64,000 nt of DNA from Spinacia oleracea (GCF_020520425.1 NC_079492.1:3224001-3288000), one strand, 5' to 3'; positions 1 to 12,400 are shown, numbered from the stretch's first letter. Notes: generated by a model not told the origin, from the letters alone. Program-made: numbers and translations.

Positions 1-198
1 TGTGGACTATCTACGGAGGGACGACATTTGGAGTCCTAAAGACTTGTTCTTGTTCGGTTCGGGCGCAGCTAGGGAAGGCACGCAACAAAGTGTATGCATC
101 TAAACTATGCTAAATGATTATGTGTAAATAATATGCTTTCCTGGCTTTATGGTTTTTCCGCATGATTTATGAATTGTCATATGTATCATAACCTAACA
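1..198 (+). repeat. Copia A 5' LTR, 3' end only
   Basis: This is the terminal part of the 5' LTR, ending ATAACCTAACA directly before the primer-binding site. It matches 7717-7914 at every position. The upstream part lies outside the window. Confidence 0.93.
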
Positions 199-199
199 G

Positions 200-213
200 T
201 GGTATCACGAGCC
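200..213 (+). other. Primer-binding site (initiator Met-tRNA type)
   Basis: TGGTATCACGAGCC starts two bases after the LTR end. It resembles the common plant copia initiator-Met primer site TGGTATCAGAGCC with one extra base. The same 14-mer is found in copies B (reverse strand, 21364-21377) and C (21451-21464). Confidence 0.85.
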
Positions 214-929
214 TCTTATTATTTTCATAATCTAAATTGCATGAACATGGTTAAATATTACAAATTTGCAAGAATTAAAAGGGGTGATTAATTTTCGTGA
301 TTGTTAATTAATTGGAAATTGCGTTTATTTAATTATACGTACGCAGTTTTTCGGCAGTTTCTTCGTTACTCATCCAAATCGAGTGATTTTTGTGTCAATT
401 CCGCATGTAAAAGGCATTCTAAAATTTTGACAAAAACAGTCTTTTTCGGCCGAACCCAGAATTCTCAAATTCGAAGCCTAACTATGACTTTTCGGAGGTT
501 TTAGTTTTTCGAATGCAAAATTTCGTAAATTTAAGATGTTAAATTAAATATTTGCGATTCTTGTTGATAAATCTTGAATTTTTGATTGACCTACTGTATA
601 TGTTTAACAAGTTTGAATGCCTAGCCTTGTTAATTATGCAATCTAATTTGTAATTATGATTAATTTGTTGAAAATTGGAATAATTTAGAATTAATTTGAT
701 TTTCATAATTAGTTATAATTTAATTAGATACCTATGATTAAAAACCACCATAAAAATTGTAAATTTATGTTAAATTTAAAATTTTTATGACCTAGACTTG
801 AATCCATGTTAATCGGAAATCAATTAAATAATAAATTTTTGATTTTTCGCCCTAAAATTATGAAATTAATATTATTTATTAATTTGTCATTAATTTTGAA
901 TATAAATTTTAATTTTATGCGACTCGCTC

Positions 930-1175
930 ATATAACTTGCACGCACAAAGCAATGGACGCTACGTGTTACCCTTAAGGGGTGTTGTATAGTGCGGGCATG
1001 CGACGACGAGCAAGGGAGCTCGTCGCCCATACGGTACGAATGCAGCGAGCAAGGGCATGGTGCACGAGCACAAGGCAGCAGCCCTGCCTTGTGTCGTGGG
1101 CTGTGAGCCATGGGCGTGTGGGCAGGGGCGAGAGCAAGGCACAAGCAGTCGCGTGTGGGCAGCAAGCGTGCTTAT
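930..1175 (+). repeat. GC-rich leader block, shortened copy
   Basis: A GC-rich island in a strongly AT-rich leader. It corresponds to the left part of the 600-660-nt blocks of B and C. At about 1170 it jumps directly to sequence that in C lies near 23485, which marks an internal deletion of roughly 1.2 kb. Several overlapping frames stay open through it on both strands, as expected of GC-rich repeats. None resembles a known protein. Confidence 0.75.
970..1025 (+). promoter_or_regulatory. Conserved leader palindrome plus hairpin
   Basis: CCCTTAAGGG (970-979) is a perfect 10-nt palindrome. It is followed by CGACGAGC-AAGGGA-GCTCGTCG (1004-1025), an 8-bp stem with a 6-nt loop. The same pair is retained in B and C. 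The position in the retroelement leader, between PBS and gag, would suit a dimerisation or packaging signal, but that role is inferred only. Confidence 0.4.
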
Positions 1176-2459
1176 TCTATTTGAAGAAAATGGTGCCTCC
1201 CACGGAGATTTTCAAGACGGACTTTGAAGTTAAAGCTTCAAGATGAAGTCGGGCCATACTAGATCACATTTATCTTATGCATGCTTTAAGTTATTTATTG
1301 CTTTAAATATGTCTTAAATATGCATGAGATCAAAGCTTGATTATGTTGCATGATTAAGGATTTTAGTTCACTTAAAATCTAACCAACATAGTAAGAGCCT
1401 TAAGTTCCAAACTTAAAAATTGAGTTAAAAGGTGCCATGCCAAAATATACACTTGCTTGGATATCCTTTACATCAATCTAGTAATAGTTTTCGCTCAGCG
1501 AGGTGTTACTTATTGGTCCTAAAGGGGCAAGGTACACAAATAATTGTGAGTACACGTTAGTTTTGGTGAAACTCAACGATATAAGTAAGGAGTCCTTTTA
1601 TGTCGTGGCAAAATCGATAGGTTTACCTAATAAGTTCTTAAACGTACCTATCAACCAAGAGTAGTTTCTAGACTATTAGCAAAAGGCTTTTGCTTACCTA
1701 AAATGTTTTAGAATTGAGTCGACAAACTATGCTTAATTCTTCAATGGTTTTAGGGTCTTGGAATCATTTTATTCACACCTGCCGGAACACATAATTCGAA
1801 TAAAATGCTAATGACTTGTTTAAATTGCATGATTGCTTTCATTTTCAAGTTATTATTCATGATAAATGTTTAGACTTTGCATGCTTCAATGTATGTTTTA
1901 ATTATTGTTTATAATTAAATATCTTGCACTGTAGTAAATCCTTTTAGAAAGGTAACAGTAAATTTCCTCGATTGGTAGTGAATCCAAGAACGATTCACGG
2001 AAATGAGAGAAAATGAGCAATTTAAAATGTACGTTTCTTTTAGCGACTTTTATGGTTGTTTTCGAGTATCAAAGTCGAATGGCGAACCGATTGGTGCTTG
2101 TGAATTCAAAATACAATGTAGTTTTGAGATCATAAAGCATTGAGTTTAAACGCTCAGCTTTACCAATGGTTAACAACCTAAAATCTTTTTTCCATTTAAT
2201 TCTCGAATGAGTCTAGTCCCTAGACATTCGAATAGATCGATACTTAGAGAACTTTAGAAGCTTCTGGTAAGATCATCTAGTTGAAACAAAATATTCAACA
2301 TAAATTAAAATGGTAAAGAACCTTGTTGGTGACATTGGACATGTCTAACAAAGTATAAAAGTCAACACTAAAGAATTCAATTCTTAAGACTATAAGAAAG
2401 GGTACAAGAAATAGGAAAACAAAGGAACAAATGAAAGGAATTTATAATTCCGTTTCTAC

Positions 2460-5400
2460 CTATAAGTTTATGTTTAAAGAGAAGTGACCTAGGAATCAAA
2501 CTTCCTTGGTATCATATACCGCTTGAGGTTCTTACTTCGGTAATAACTCAAATAATGGAAGCTAGGCTACACTAATGGCCTACAAGTGGGAAATGAAGCA
2601 TGGCAATGCTACATTAGTTGTAGGGTCATCTAGTTTGTTTTAAGTCCTTTCAAAGGCTGGAACTTAATGGATATTTTGTTCCATAATCAGCATACCTAAA
2701 TTTCTGTTTCAAACACAGAAAGACTCACATTCAGAAGAACAAAAACAATGTTTGTTTGTTTATTTGAATGAAATGGTCATTTACAGGTTGAGTCAATATG
2801 CTTGATTAAAACAAACAACTCTTTAAAGAACTTTACTAGGTTCAAATCAACCCCTTGATTTGAGTTCCACTAATCTTTGGCATTGTTGCTTAGACCATAT
2901 CAACAAGTTAACATTCAAAAGCTCTATTTTGATGGACTTTTGAAAGTTCATTGATTTCTAGATCAATTTAAGACGACTAGTCTTACTTGTTGAAAGTAAC
3001 AAAAGATATGAACTATTGTTAGAACGCCTAGACAATAGAGTTCAAGGCTAAAGAAAGATTTTATGACTTTATTATTTCACATGGATTTGAGTGAATATAG
3101 GTTTATTTACTCAATGTGATATAAGTTTGAATCTGTTTGGCTAGTTCAAAGATTCAGAAGTATAAATCCCACTTGGCAAGAAATCATAAAGATCTAGGTT
3201 AGATCATATTAATGATTGCTTGAGACAAAGAATGATCATCAATGATTGTGTGTTGTAATTTCACAATCTAGCTCCATGAGATATGGCATATCTAAGTGGA
3301 ATGATCGAAGTCAATTAGTACTTGATTCGATCAATGATGAATCATAAAGACTTTTCCTATAATTTCTAAAACAAAATGCTCAACTACCACCAAACTAAAC
3401 CAAATTCGTCAAAGCTATTGAAAAGTAATTTCAGGATATCTTTTCAATTATATATATCTAAAGAGTTGCTAAACTCAATGGGAGCTTAGTGTTTGTTATT
3501 CAACAAACTAAGGCCCAAGTATAGATATATGTTTCATTGTGATTTATTCAAATGAGACACAAGGGTATTGTTTCTACCACGAATTTTGAGAACATAATGT
3601 TTGTTTGCTCGAAATAATGTCCTTTTTGGAGATTCGTTTCCAAAATGACAAGTGGGAGAAAATAGACCTCGAAAGTTTTCGAGGCGAACAACAAACATAA
3701 ACGGACATTCCGGAGGCTTTTCGAAGTGCTTCAGAAAATCCGAACTTATTCTTTAAGGACTTTAGAAGTGGCTTTAAAGAATAGACATCTCTTAGAAGAC
3801 TTTACAAGTGCTTCAAGGAGAACAGAATATTCAAAGGACTTTCAAGTGGCTATTGATATTCTATTGTTTGATGTTCTATACCCAAGTAGGCATAGAGTTC
3901 AAATCACTGAAACTATGAGATTCTTCTATTAGATAGTGAAGAAACATGGAGTTCAGGTCACTGAAACTATGCAATTCTTCTATTAAATAGTGAAGAAACC
4001 TACAACTTGCAGTCAAACTATTATCATGTAGATTAATGAGTTTGTGACCTGTAAGAAAGCTATGACGAAACCCAGATTCCCTAAAATGGTTAGAGGCCAT
4101 ATATAGACTCAAATGTTTTAAATGGTTAGAGGCCATAAAACATACTCAATGTTTTGATGACAAAATTGAAATTTTGTTGATTTGCAAGAATAGTTTCACA
4201 CCTATTGGTTGCAAGTTTGTTTTAAGGATAAAAACCATCAAACATGAAATTGTGTTCACACACAAAGCGAGATTAGTTGCTAAAGGTTACAAGCAAATTC
4301 ATGGTGTGAATTGTGTTGAAACCTCATTCATAATCGTAATGCTCAAGTCTATAATTCAAGCAATGATTGCATATTGGTACATATAGCAATTGGATGACAA
4401 AACGTATTCCTCAATCAAAGAGAAAGCTAGCTTATAAAATCTAAGTACAGATTTAAGCAAGCAATTGGGAATTGGAATTATATTTTAATGAAGCTAATAA
4501 GTATTTTAGTTTCATAAAATATACATGATTCTTATAGATATATAATAAGTTTAGTGGGAGTACATAAAAACTTAATTGGTCCTATGTGTATCACACACAT
4601 ATCTCTCTATTGTGAAATAACATTCAAATGATAATGACTTAGATTTGAAATTATTCATCAATGATGGACCAAGGCGAAACTTAGTACATACTGGGTATTA
4701 AGATCTATTTGCAAAGATCTTATATTAATGTTTTGGATTAAGTAATGGCATTTACTAAATCAAACACGAAAGACTCCATTGGAGATATTCGACCCATGTG
4801 AATAAATCTAAGTAAAGAATGTTTGAACTATGTATAAGCATTTACTAAGTTAAACATCCAAGGATCTAAGTAAGATTCTTAACCTATATTATATGTCAAA
4901 GAATTTAGCTGGATTTAGTATCTACTGAAACTAGATGAGCTAAAGTTACATGAATAGAATTCAATTGGGAATTATTCTGCAAAAGAATTTATCATGTATG
5001 ATATAATATGAGGATCGCCAAAAACGTATCGTATGACTTTAGGCATGACGAACATATACCAATCTCTATTGATCTAAGTGAAGATCAACTAGATTGAGAT
5101 CAAGAATACTTATGGTACTTGAAAAGGTACATAGGAATAGTTCTTGATTCAAGGAAATAAAGATATGCTAAATATTGATGCTACACGCATAAACACTGGC
5201 ACAGGATCAAGCAAGACCCTTTGGAGTTAACCGTTGATAAGGACGAGCTATAGAGCATCGTGTTTTGAAATGGCAACATGGATTGGAGACCATGAGTTGT
5301 TGCGTGGGAAATTAAATATTAATTTCTATATTCTAAGATACAGCTGTAAAGTCTTCCACATATCCGTGAACTGCTTGGATAAGTAAATCCAAACCAAAGC

Positions 5401-5480
5401 ATCACTAGCAACCTATACAGTTGAAGTAGAAGTACTTATTGCCTAAGAAGCAATAAAACTGAGTTGTTTACATTAAAAAG
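2460..5480 (+). pseudogene. Decayed copia gag-pol relic of element A
   Basis: Traces of a copia polyprotein remain collinear with copy C. Protease-region nucleotide similarity is near 2590, pre-integrase similarity near 2880, and the region after integrase near 3625-3680. A clear reverse-transcriptase stretch lies at 4174-4386, with residues FTHKARLVAKGYKQIHGVNC. Stops and frameshifts interrupt every domain, and no open frame is long enough for a working enzyme. The same damaged RT stretch is seen in copy B (16082-16381, reverse), so the relic predates the split of A and B and has been copied as non-coding cargo. Domain borders are approximate. Confidence 0.8.
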
Positions 5481-6582
5481 TTCTTCACTGAACTTGGCTG
5501 GATAACATGTCTGCTGACTTGATGGTTCTTTATTGCAAAATGCGTAGAACCACTATTTAAGTAAGAAAGACTAGATCACATAATAAACAAACTCAAAAGA
5601 TCTTATCATCCTATCTCGAAAAACATTCGATGAAAGGGATATTAAGATTAGCAAAGCATGATAATTAAACCTATGCAACAAGTGAGAAGCAACACTCACA
5701 TTGTAGCACTGGAAATCAAGCATAGCTTTGAATTCCATGAAATGTTTTAAAGATGGGTTAGAGGCCCATGGTTGTAAAACGTTGGGGTTGAACATTTATC
5801 ATATATGAAATGTATTTTTCATATTCCATTTAATCTTGGTTTAGTATTAAATGATGAGTCCCTTCAATTTGACGATATATTCAAGATAGACTGTCAGGAC
5901 CAGTCCTGTGACTAAGAAGTGTCTATCAAGTGAACTTGAATGTCAAAGGTTGAAAATGGTCCTTAGTCGGAGTTTTCTATAAAATTGGACGCATAGAAAA
6001 CGTTAGACGATTAGAATGCAAGATGACTAGTAGTTCTGTTTCTTGAACTATGTGGACATGGCAATGTCATAATCATTTGCATAGATACTTACTTTAGGAA
6101 GACTAGTATCGGACAAGACCTATGAAACTTTACTGTAAGAGATGAAAATCTGTCATAAGTAAATTTCATTAAAATTATTAGACACTAAATCCTCAATACC
6201 TGAGTGATTTGAGATTACTTGTTTGAGAACTGGTTGCTTTGACGTTGATCAACCGTCGCACCGTAAAAGGAGGCTATAAAGGCAACGCTCAGGTAATCAC
6301 CTATCAAACGAAGTCTAATCTCAAGATCGCAAGATTGGGATCGTCCTCCCATAAATCGGGATGAGATGCTTAAAAGTTGTACAAGGCCACTCGGAGAGCT
6401 AGAAACTGTGAAATGCATGGCCGTGCTCGGATGAATCATAGGCTATGATTATCTGTTTATTTGATCAGTTGAACTCTGAAACCGAGGAACACCTCTGGAC
6501 ATAATAAGGATGACAACTCTTACCTTATGTTCAAGAGCAAGCATCGAGCGACAAAGGAATTAGGAAATGCACACTTGTCCCT

Positions 6583-6599
6583 AAGGACAAGTGGGAGAC
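6583..6599 (+). other. Polypurine tract of element A
   Basis: AAGGACAAGTGGGAGAC abuts the 3' LTR start TGAAGG. It is the usual plus-strand primer position, and the same tract precedes the LTRs of B and C. Confidence 0.85.
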
Positions 6600-7914
6600 T
6601 GAAGGAAATAATGCCCTTGGTCCAAGTATGCATTCTATGTTAAGTCTAATAAGTGCGGTTCAGTATTAATTAACAAGTTAATAATTTAGTGAGATCAAGT
6701 GAGCTGAATGCCTAGCTAGAGGCCGCTTCAGTTCAAGTGGAATTAATGATATTAATCCACAGCTTACTCTTGACTGAACCCGTAGGGTCACACAAATAGT
6801 ACGTAAACGGATCAAGTATTTAATGGCATTAAATACTCCATCTATGGATATCCGGATTCGACGGATCTTGGTTTCAGTGGGAGCTGAGATCGTCACAGGC
6901 AAGAAATGAATACTCCGGAAACGATGATATTGCCGGAAACGGAAATATGGATCGTATCGGAAATATAAATATTATCCAAGTCGTAGATGTTGCCGGAAAC
7001 GGAAACATGGTACGTATCGGAAAATATTATCGGAAATGGAAATATTGCCGGAATCGGAAATATTGCCGGAAACGGAAGTATTGTCAGAATCGGAAATATT
7101 ATCGGAATCGGAAAATAATTCCGGAATCGGAAATATTAAATGTTGTTCGAAACGGAAATGAATTCCGGAATCGGAATTTAATCGGAAGCGTATCGTACGA
7201 ATTAGCATCGGACGAGGCCCGCTAGACGAAGGCCCAGCACGAAGCCAGGCCATCGCCCAGCGAGCCGCACGCAGCAACGCACGCCTCGACCAGGTCCAGC
7301 GCAAGGCCAGGCCCAGCCAAGGGCACGCGCGCGCGTATCACCGCACATGGGCTGTGCGCTTGTCGTGGGCCGCAAGGCCTGCGCGGGTGCACGGCTTGTA
7401 CGATGCGTGTGCGGGAAATCCTAATCCTATTAGGATTCGTGCGAAGATTAAAATCCTAATCCTATTAGATTTCCTTTGTTATTTAGAGTCCTAATAAAGT
7501 TCTAATTAACAAATCCACATCCTAGTAGGATTACAATTTCTTTTCCATACCTCTATAAATAAGGGCCTAGGGTCATTATTTGTATACACGATTCAAGTAT
7601 TCAAAGTGATTTTTGAGAGCAAAAATTCAGTCATATAATTGCCTACATTAGCCGAAAATTCTAAGTACCTTAAGGGCGATTCTAGTTGGTCAAGCTTAAG
7701 GCGGATCCGGACGTGCTGTGGACTATCTACGGAGGGACGACATTTGGAGTCCTAAAGACTTGTTCTTGTTCGGTTCGGGCGCAGCTAGGGAAGGCACGCA
7801 ACAAAGTGTATGCATCTAAACTATGCTAAATGATTATGTGTAAATAATATGCTTTCCTGGCTTTATGGTTTTTCCGCATGATTTATGAATTGTCATATGT
7901 ATCATAACCTAACA
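6600..7914 (+). repeat. Copia A 3' LTR (1315 bp)
   Basis: Starts TGAAGGAAATAATGCC and ends CCTAACA. The order is: U3 with a CGGAAAT-rich minisatellite (about 6911-7190), a GC-rich stretch (about 7200-7400), a TATA-like box CTCTATAAATAAGG near 7551-7564, then R/U5. LTR copies B (1380 bp), C (1381 bp) and fragment D (33609 onwards) are homologous. The bases following it are CTTAG. Confidence 0.92.
6911..7190 (+). repeat. CGGAAAT minisatellite in the LTR
   Basis: Imperfect short units such as ATTGCCGGAAACGGAAAT and TCGGAAATATT repeat here. Equivalent arrays of different length lie in LTR B (about 13190-13525, reverse complement), LTR C (about 29384-29700) and LTR fragment D (about 33930-34215). 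The array sits upstream of the TATA-like box, so it could contain regulatory sites; this is inference. Confidence 0.8.
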
Positions 7915-8034
7915 CTTAGCCCGTACCTCCCAGAGCGCGAAATTTACCCAAGTAAACGAAGGAAAAGAATTGAGTCAACCAATCCAAATCATACCACATA
8001 AAGTCCTACGATGTCTACCCTTTCCAATCCTTAC

Positions 8035-8334
8035 GTTCTTAGACGCCTTCGCTCTGGGGCCCCTGTTCAGCTCATTTAACCCATCCATGTTCTCATTGCC
8101 ATAACCCAAGAAACTATTACCTCGACTCTTGTTCTTGAACTTGTTGTCAACCGCAAACCACGCACGGCCATTGACACATGCGTCACACCCATTATTTCCA
8201 AAGCCCAAACCTGTTCTTACACCACCATTAGCATAATGACCATATAACTTGTGTGGATACATCCTGTTGATATACCCTTGAGCCGTCCTCATGCTACTCA
8301 CTGGCCTTGATTGATGTAAACTCGTGACACTAGC
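8035..8334 (-). pseudogene. Captured exon of a YTH-domain (ECT-type) m6A reader gene
   Basis: On the minus strand a 300-nt open exon encodes a peptide containing NENMDGLNELNRGPRAK, preceded by Gly/Tyr/Asn-rich sequence. This is characteristic of the stretch before the YTH domain in plant ECT proteins, cytoplasmic readers of N6-methyladenosine in mRNA. The exon begins after an AG acceptor (CCTCAG) and ends before a GTAAGG donor, so it is a genomic fragment with intron edges and not a processed cDNA copy. The aromatic-cage YTH domain itself is absent and no neighbouring exons were found, so it cannot make a functional reader. It most likely was picked up by a mobile element. Identification rests on recalled family similarity. 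Confidence 0.7.
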
Positions 8335-11300
8335 CTGAGGCCGTAAAATATGAATCCTAGCAGATGTAATCCTTATGCTTGACCAATACCTATACAAATT
8401 ACCCTATCTCATTCAACCCATCTTTCAAGCCGTCTTGAGTCACGAGTAAAAAAAAGACAAACGAAAAGTACGAAAAAGTAATAAATAATAAAAAAGGAAC
8501 TTTGCAAAGCACCTCTAAAGTTAGTCTAAAAAGAAAAAGGAGCATTTAGCGCACCAAAAAAGATCCGCCCAAAAGTCATTTTCAGCGCCCACAGCTGGGC
8601 GCCGAAATCTTTAACGCCCCAGCCTGGGCGCTGATTCTCTATGCTCGCCAAATTTTGTCCAGAAGTGCTCGTCATTTTATCCGCACATGCACGGAAAAAT
8701 AACGAACACTTGGAGGGGTACAACACGTATTCAGATATACGTACCACCAAAAAATACATGTACTCAAAAAAAATATAAAACAAATTTTTGGCTTACGGCA
8801 AAGCAGCAGATTAAAATAATAATAAACTTCACTTATTCTACCGTTTCAAATAATATGTTTCCACCTCAGAACGTACTTGTTTAAAATCGGCATTCTAAGA
8901 AACCATTTTCTAGGCTAAGAACTACGCAAGACCTGATTCCAAATTAAATCTATTTAAGGCGGATACGTAGGCAATCCATGATTCGGTCCAACCAATTTGC
9001 AAAAATGTTAGAGCCTATAGAATAACAAGAATAAGAAATAGAGTCCGTTATTGAAATTTAATTGCTTGCAATCCAAGTCGAAAGAAAAATTTTAAGTCAA
9101 AGAAAGAATTCAAGTCACCAAGATGCCAAAACGAGCACACATCGAAAAATAATAAGGGCACATACCCTTGCCAGGAGGAGCACTCACACTCCTAGGCACT
9201 TAGCCAAGACTCAAAAGATCGCTTTGCCTCAATCGAATGGGGGCTAGCGCAAGCGTCCATGACCTCTAAAGTACTCGACTCGACCCTCCCTAAAGCGAAC
9301 TAACTCACTTAAAGACTTTCTTTCACAACTAGACATAGTCGTTCGCTTAAAGACCTTCTTTCACCACTAGACACAGTCATGATCGCCAACAAGTAGTAAG
9401 GGCAGTAAGCTTGCAAAAAAAAAAAGGGAAGATTGTTCTACGGCATCGCCCCATCGTTCCTTCGAACTCAGGGCACCCGTTCATAGTAATTCAAATGCTT
9501 GCAAATCCCCTTTTAAAAAAAATCAGACATTGTCAATAGGACTTGGCACTTAACCAAGGCTCACCCTACTCAGGAATATGACATGGGCATCTAAAATCGA
9601 AATCTGAAAGCATCATTAATGGGAAGGCATAACAGCAACTGGGGGCTAAAAAATTAAAATGAAAGACCTAGGGAAAGAACTAAGTATACCTTGACCTTTT
9701 GTACAGACATACGCCAAGCAAATCTAAGTCAATTTGAAAACGGTTTATATTCCCGCAATTCTGGAAAAGATGGCCCTAAAAAGCCCAAAGCACGTGCAGC
9801 ACGGGCACAAGTAATATCTTGACGCCTGCACCCTGGCTTCCAGCAAATCCTTAGACAGCATTCCAAAAATCATAACAGTATTTTGATTCACTCATGTGAT
9901 CCTGTACGAACCCTTCTATAAATCAACTTACCTAGGACACCTCGGGTTGTACACAGTAGGACTCGGATTTTAAATAATTTTCAAATGATTTTCAAAGACT
10001 TCTTCGAACATAATAAAGTGTCGTTGGTTTAAGCTTAGTATGCGTCTATCTCAACGTTGCAAATGAGTCAAAAAGATTTCTAAAGAAAGGCACCTAGCTT
10101 TTATTCAAGGCACACTTCAACATGTGACTACCTTGACCATAGGCAATGTCGCACAATACGACATCTACAAGAGGAGTAGCAAAAATCACTACTCGAACGT
10201 ACCTCGCACTAAACGAGTCTGGTTCAAACTATTCATGATCCGTGTCACCATGAATGCATAAAAACGTATGCAAAACATTATAGCACCAAGCCAATCCCGT
10301 AGCTACAATTGGGGGGCTTGAGAAAAACACTCTAAAAATGCTCGAAAAAATGCTCGAAATGACGATTTTATCGCAAATTCTCGACGCTAATGCTATACAT
10401 ATGTCATAGGGGCTCAATCCTAAGCTTTAATCGTGCAAAACGAACCTTAGAATGGCTACAACCCCTCCCAAATTCTAAAGAACTACTTAGAATATATAAA
10501 ATCACCCCACTATCAAGGGTAACTGAAAATCGCGAGTCACCCAAACTCCGATCACACTACTGCACATAACGCTCGCCCTACAAGCGCCCGTCACACAAGC
10601 CTAAGTCGCACCATAAGTTCAACCGTCCCACGGTACAAGTCTAAAAGAAGAGTAAGGCATGTTGCACTAAAGTAGACACGACCAAGAGCACGTGTAAAAG
10701 AGGCAAAGACTACTTATCGCCCAAATTCAAAATGCAAGCCACACGACTTCTACATTAAGGATTAAAGGTAGCAAAATATTACCTACCACGGAAGGGATAG
10801 CTCGCACCTACACGAGCGGCATCTTTCTCGAAATAACCTACAAAAATCGTATGCCAAAAGGAAGCATCCCAACATGCATACTTGGGAGCTCCAAGCTACG
10901 AAACAACCATAGAAAAATAAAAAAAATCTCGAAGCAAATGTTTGAACAATCGAAAGGGCACGATGTTTGAGCCCACTTCATGAATGGGCCTGAACCCTAT
11001 CAAGCTTCTAAGCAAACTATTCAAAATCAGTCGTTGCTAAAAAAAAAAAAAATGAAACAATTCAAGCAATCTGATTAATGGACCGCACACAACGGCCATT
11101 CTATGAGCGCTCGTTCGCACATACATATCATCATTCACGAACACGTTCAAAAAAATATAATAAAACTTGGTCGAAACTTAGACTCGTCTCAGAAAATGCT
11201 CATGTACACTTTCCAAAAAAAGCAAGTTAAATATCATGGTCATTCTTCGAAACACCAAAAATATGTGTCGTCAAGTCATTGGTTTTCCAAATAGAAAATG

Positions 11301-11708
11301 TCTGTCTGTCAAAGGGATAATCCGGGCCAAGCTAAAACCGGATGTCGCCTAAAAACTAAAGTCGCACTCCACGGCTTCGCTAAAAAAGCACACTACTATA
11401 GGAGGTCGCTCGCACATACGAGCGTGACCCCAAACATGATTACAAGATGCGAAAAACAACCGACGAGCCCCAGTGCTTGGGGGCTCGCGAAAAAAATAGA
11501 CTCCAACAAGGAGCGCGCAATCAAAATCACATTCCCAGACTGCGCCACACACCATATCATGTTTGGATATCTCAAAAAAAAATATTGTTAAACAAAAATA
11601 TACACAGTGTGGACCCACTTATAGAACACATCTAATCAGGAAATATTACGACCCACCAACAGGTTGTAATCACAAAAGCCCTTCTACATAGGCAAAATAA
11701 GAAATTCA

Positions 11709-12008
11709 AAATGGGCTCGCCCACCCTCAGCGGGCGGGGTCTACGGCGCAAACCACGTAGGTCCTTATTTCCAAAAAAGCAAAATAAATTTCAAAACAGA
11801 TTCGTCCACTTCTATCGGACGGGGCATCCACCCTCAGCGGACAGGTTCGCCATCTTCAGCCGGCGGGGTCTACGTCACAAACCGCGTAGGTCCTTATTTT
11901 CAAAACATCAAAACAGATTCGTCCACTTCTATCGGACGGGGCGTCCACCCTCAGCGGACAGGCTCGCCATCTTCAGCCGGCGGGGTCTGCGTCACTAACC
12001 GCGCAGGT
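11709..12008 (+). repeat. Tandem repeat, units of about 85-120 nt
   Basis: About three imperfect copies of a unit occur, containing CAGCGGACAGG, CGGCGGGGTCT, GTCAC-AACCGCG-AGGTCCTTA and TTCGTCCACTTCTATCGGAC. The first copy is divergent (GGGCGGGGTCTACGGCGC). Confidence 0.75.
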
Positions 12009-12029
12009 CCTTAGTCGCTGCAGCGATAA

Positions 12030-12120
12030 CTTTTTCGGTTTTCCCTTTTTCCAAAATTTAAAGGATTGGTTTTCCCTTTTTCCAAAAATTAAAGGATTGG
12101 TTTTCCGTTTTTCCAAAAAA
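12030..12120 (+). repeat. Short tandem repeat (about 31-nt unit)
   Basis: Three copies of GGTTTTCCCTTTTTCCAAAA plus AAATTAAAGGATT occur in a row, the last ending in TTCCGTTTTTCC. Confidence 0.75.
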
Positions 12121-12284
12121 GAACGATGTGCTGGATTTTCCTTCGTTTTATGTCCTATAAAAACAAGGGGGTTTTCTCGTTTAGCTAGCCCTGAAAATGA
12201 GAATCTTTAAAAACGTTTTACCTCGTGATTGGGCTTGGCCAGGCCCAATTACACTTTACAGCTTTGATTTCGAAAACATCTGTA

Positions 12285-12400
12285 GCTACTCCCAATGACA
12301 AAGTGAGGGAGTTTCTACGCACCTTTAGATTCTTCCAATGACAAAGTGAGGAAGTTTCTATACTATCAGTTGACAAATCCCAATGACACGTGAGGGATAC
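12285..12400 (+). repeat. Short tandem repeat (CCAATGACAAAGTGAGG unit)
   Basis: Three spaced copies of CCAATGACAAAGTGAGGGAG or close variants occur, each followed by TTTCTA or ATACGT. They lie just left of the B-C composite. Confidence 0.65.

Larger units (their letters stand above)
1..7914 (+). mobile_element. Copia element A, non-autonomous LTR retrotransposon
   Basis: The copy runs from the tail of a 5' LTR (its start lies outside the window) through a primer-binding site, a long leader, a degenerate gag-pol relic and a polypurine tract to a full 3' LTR. The LTR begins TGAAGG and ends CCTAACA. The 198 visible nucleotides of the 5' LTR are identical to 7717-7914 of the 3' LTR, so insertion was recent, yet the protein-coding part is full of stops and frameshifts shared with copy B. 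It therefore cannot encode its own reverse transcriptase or integrase and was presumably mobilised by a coding relative such as copy C. Compared with B and C, the leader has lost about 1.2 kb around position 1170. The target duplication cannot be tested because the left flank is missing. Confidence 0.9.

Noticed and set aside
6947..7304. Frames of Arg/Lys/Asn repeats and their antisense
   Set aside because: Translation of the CGGAAAT minisatellite; a composition artefact.
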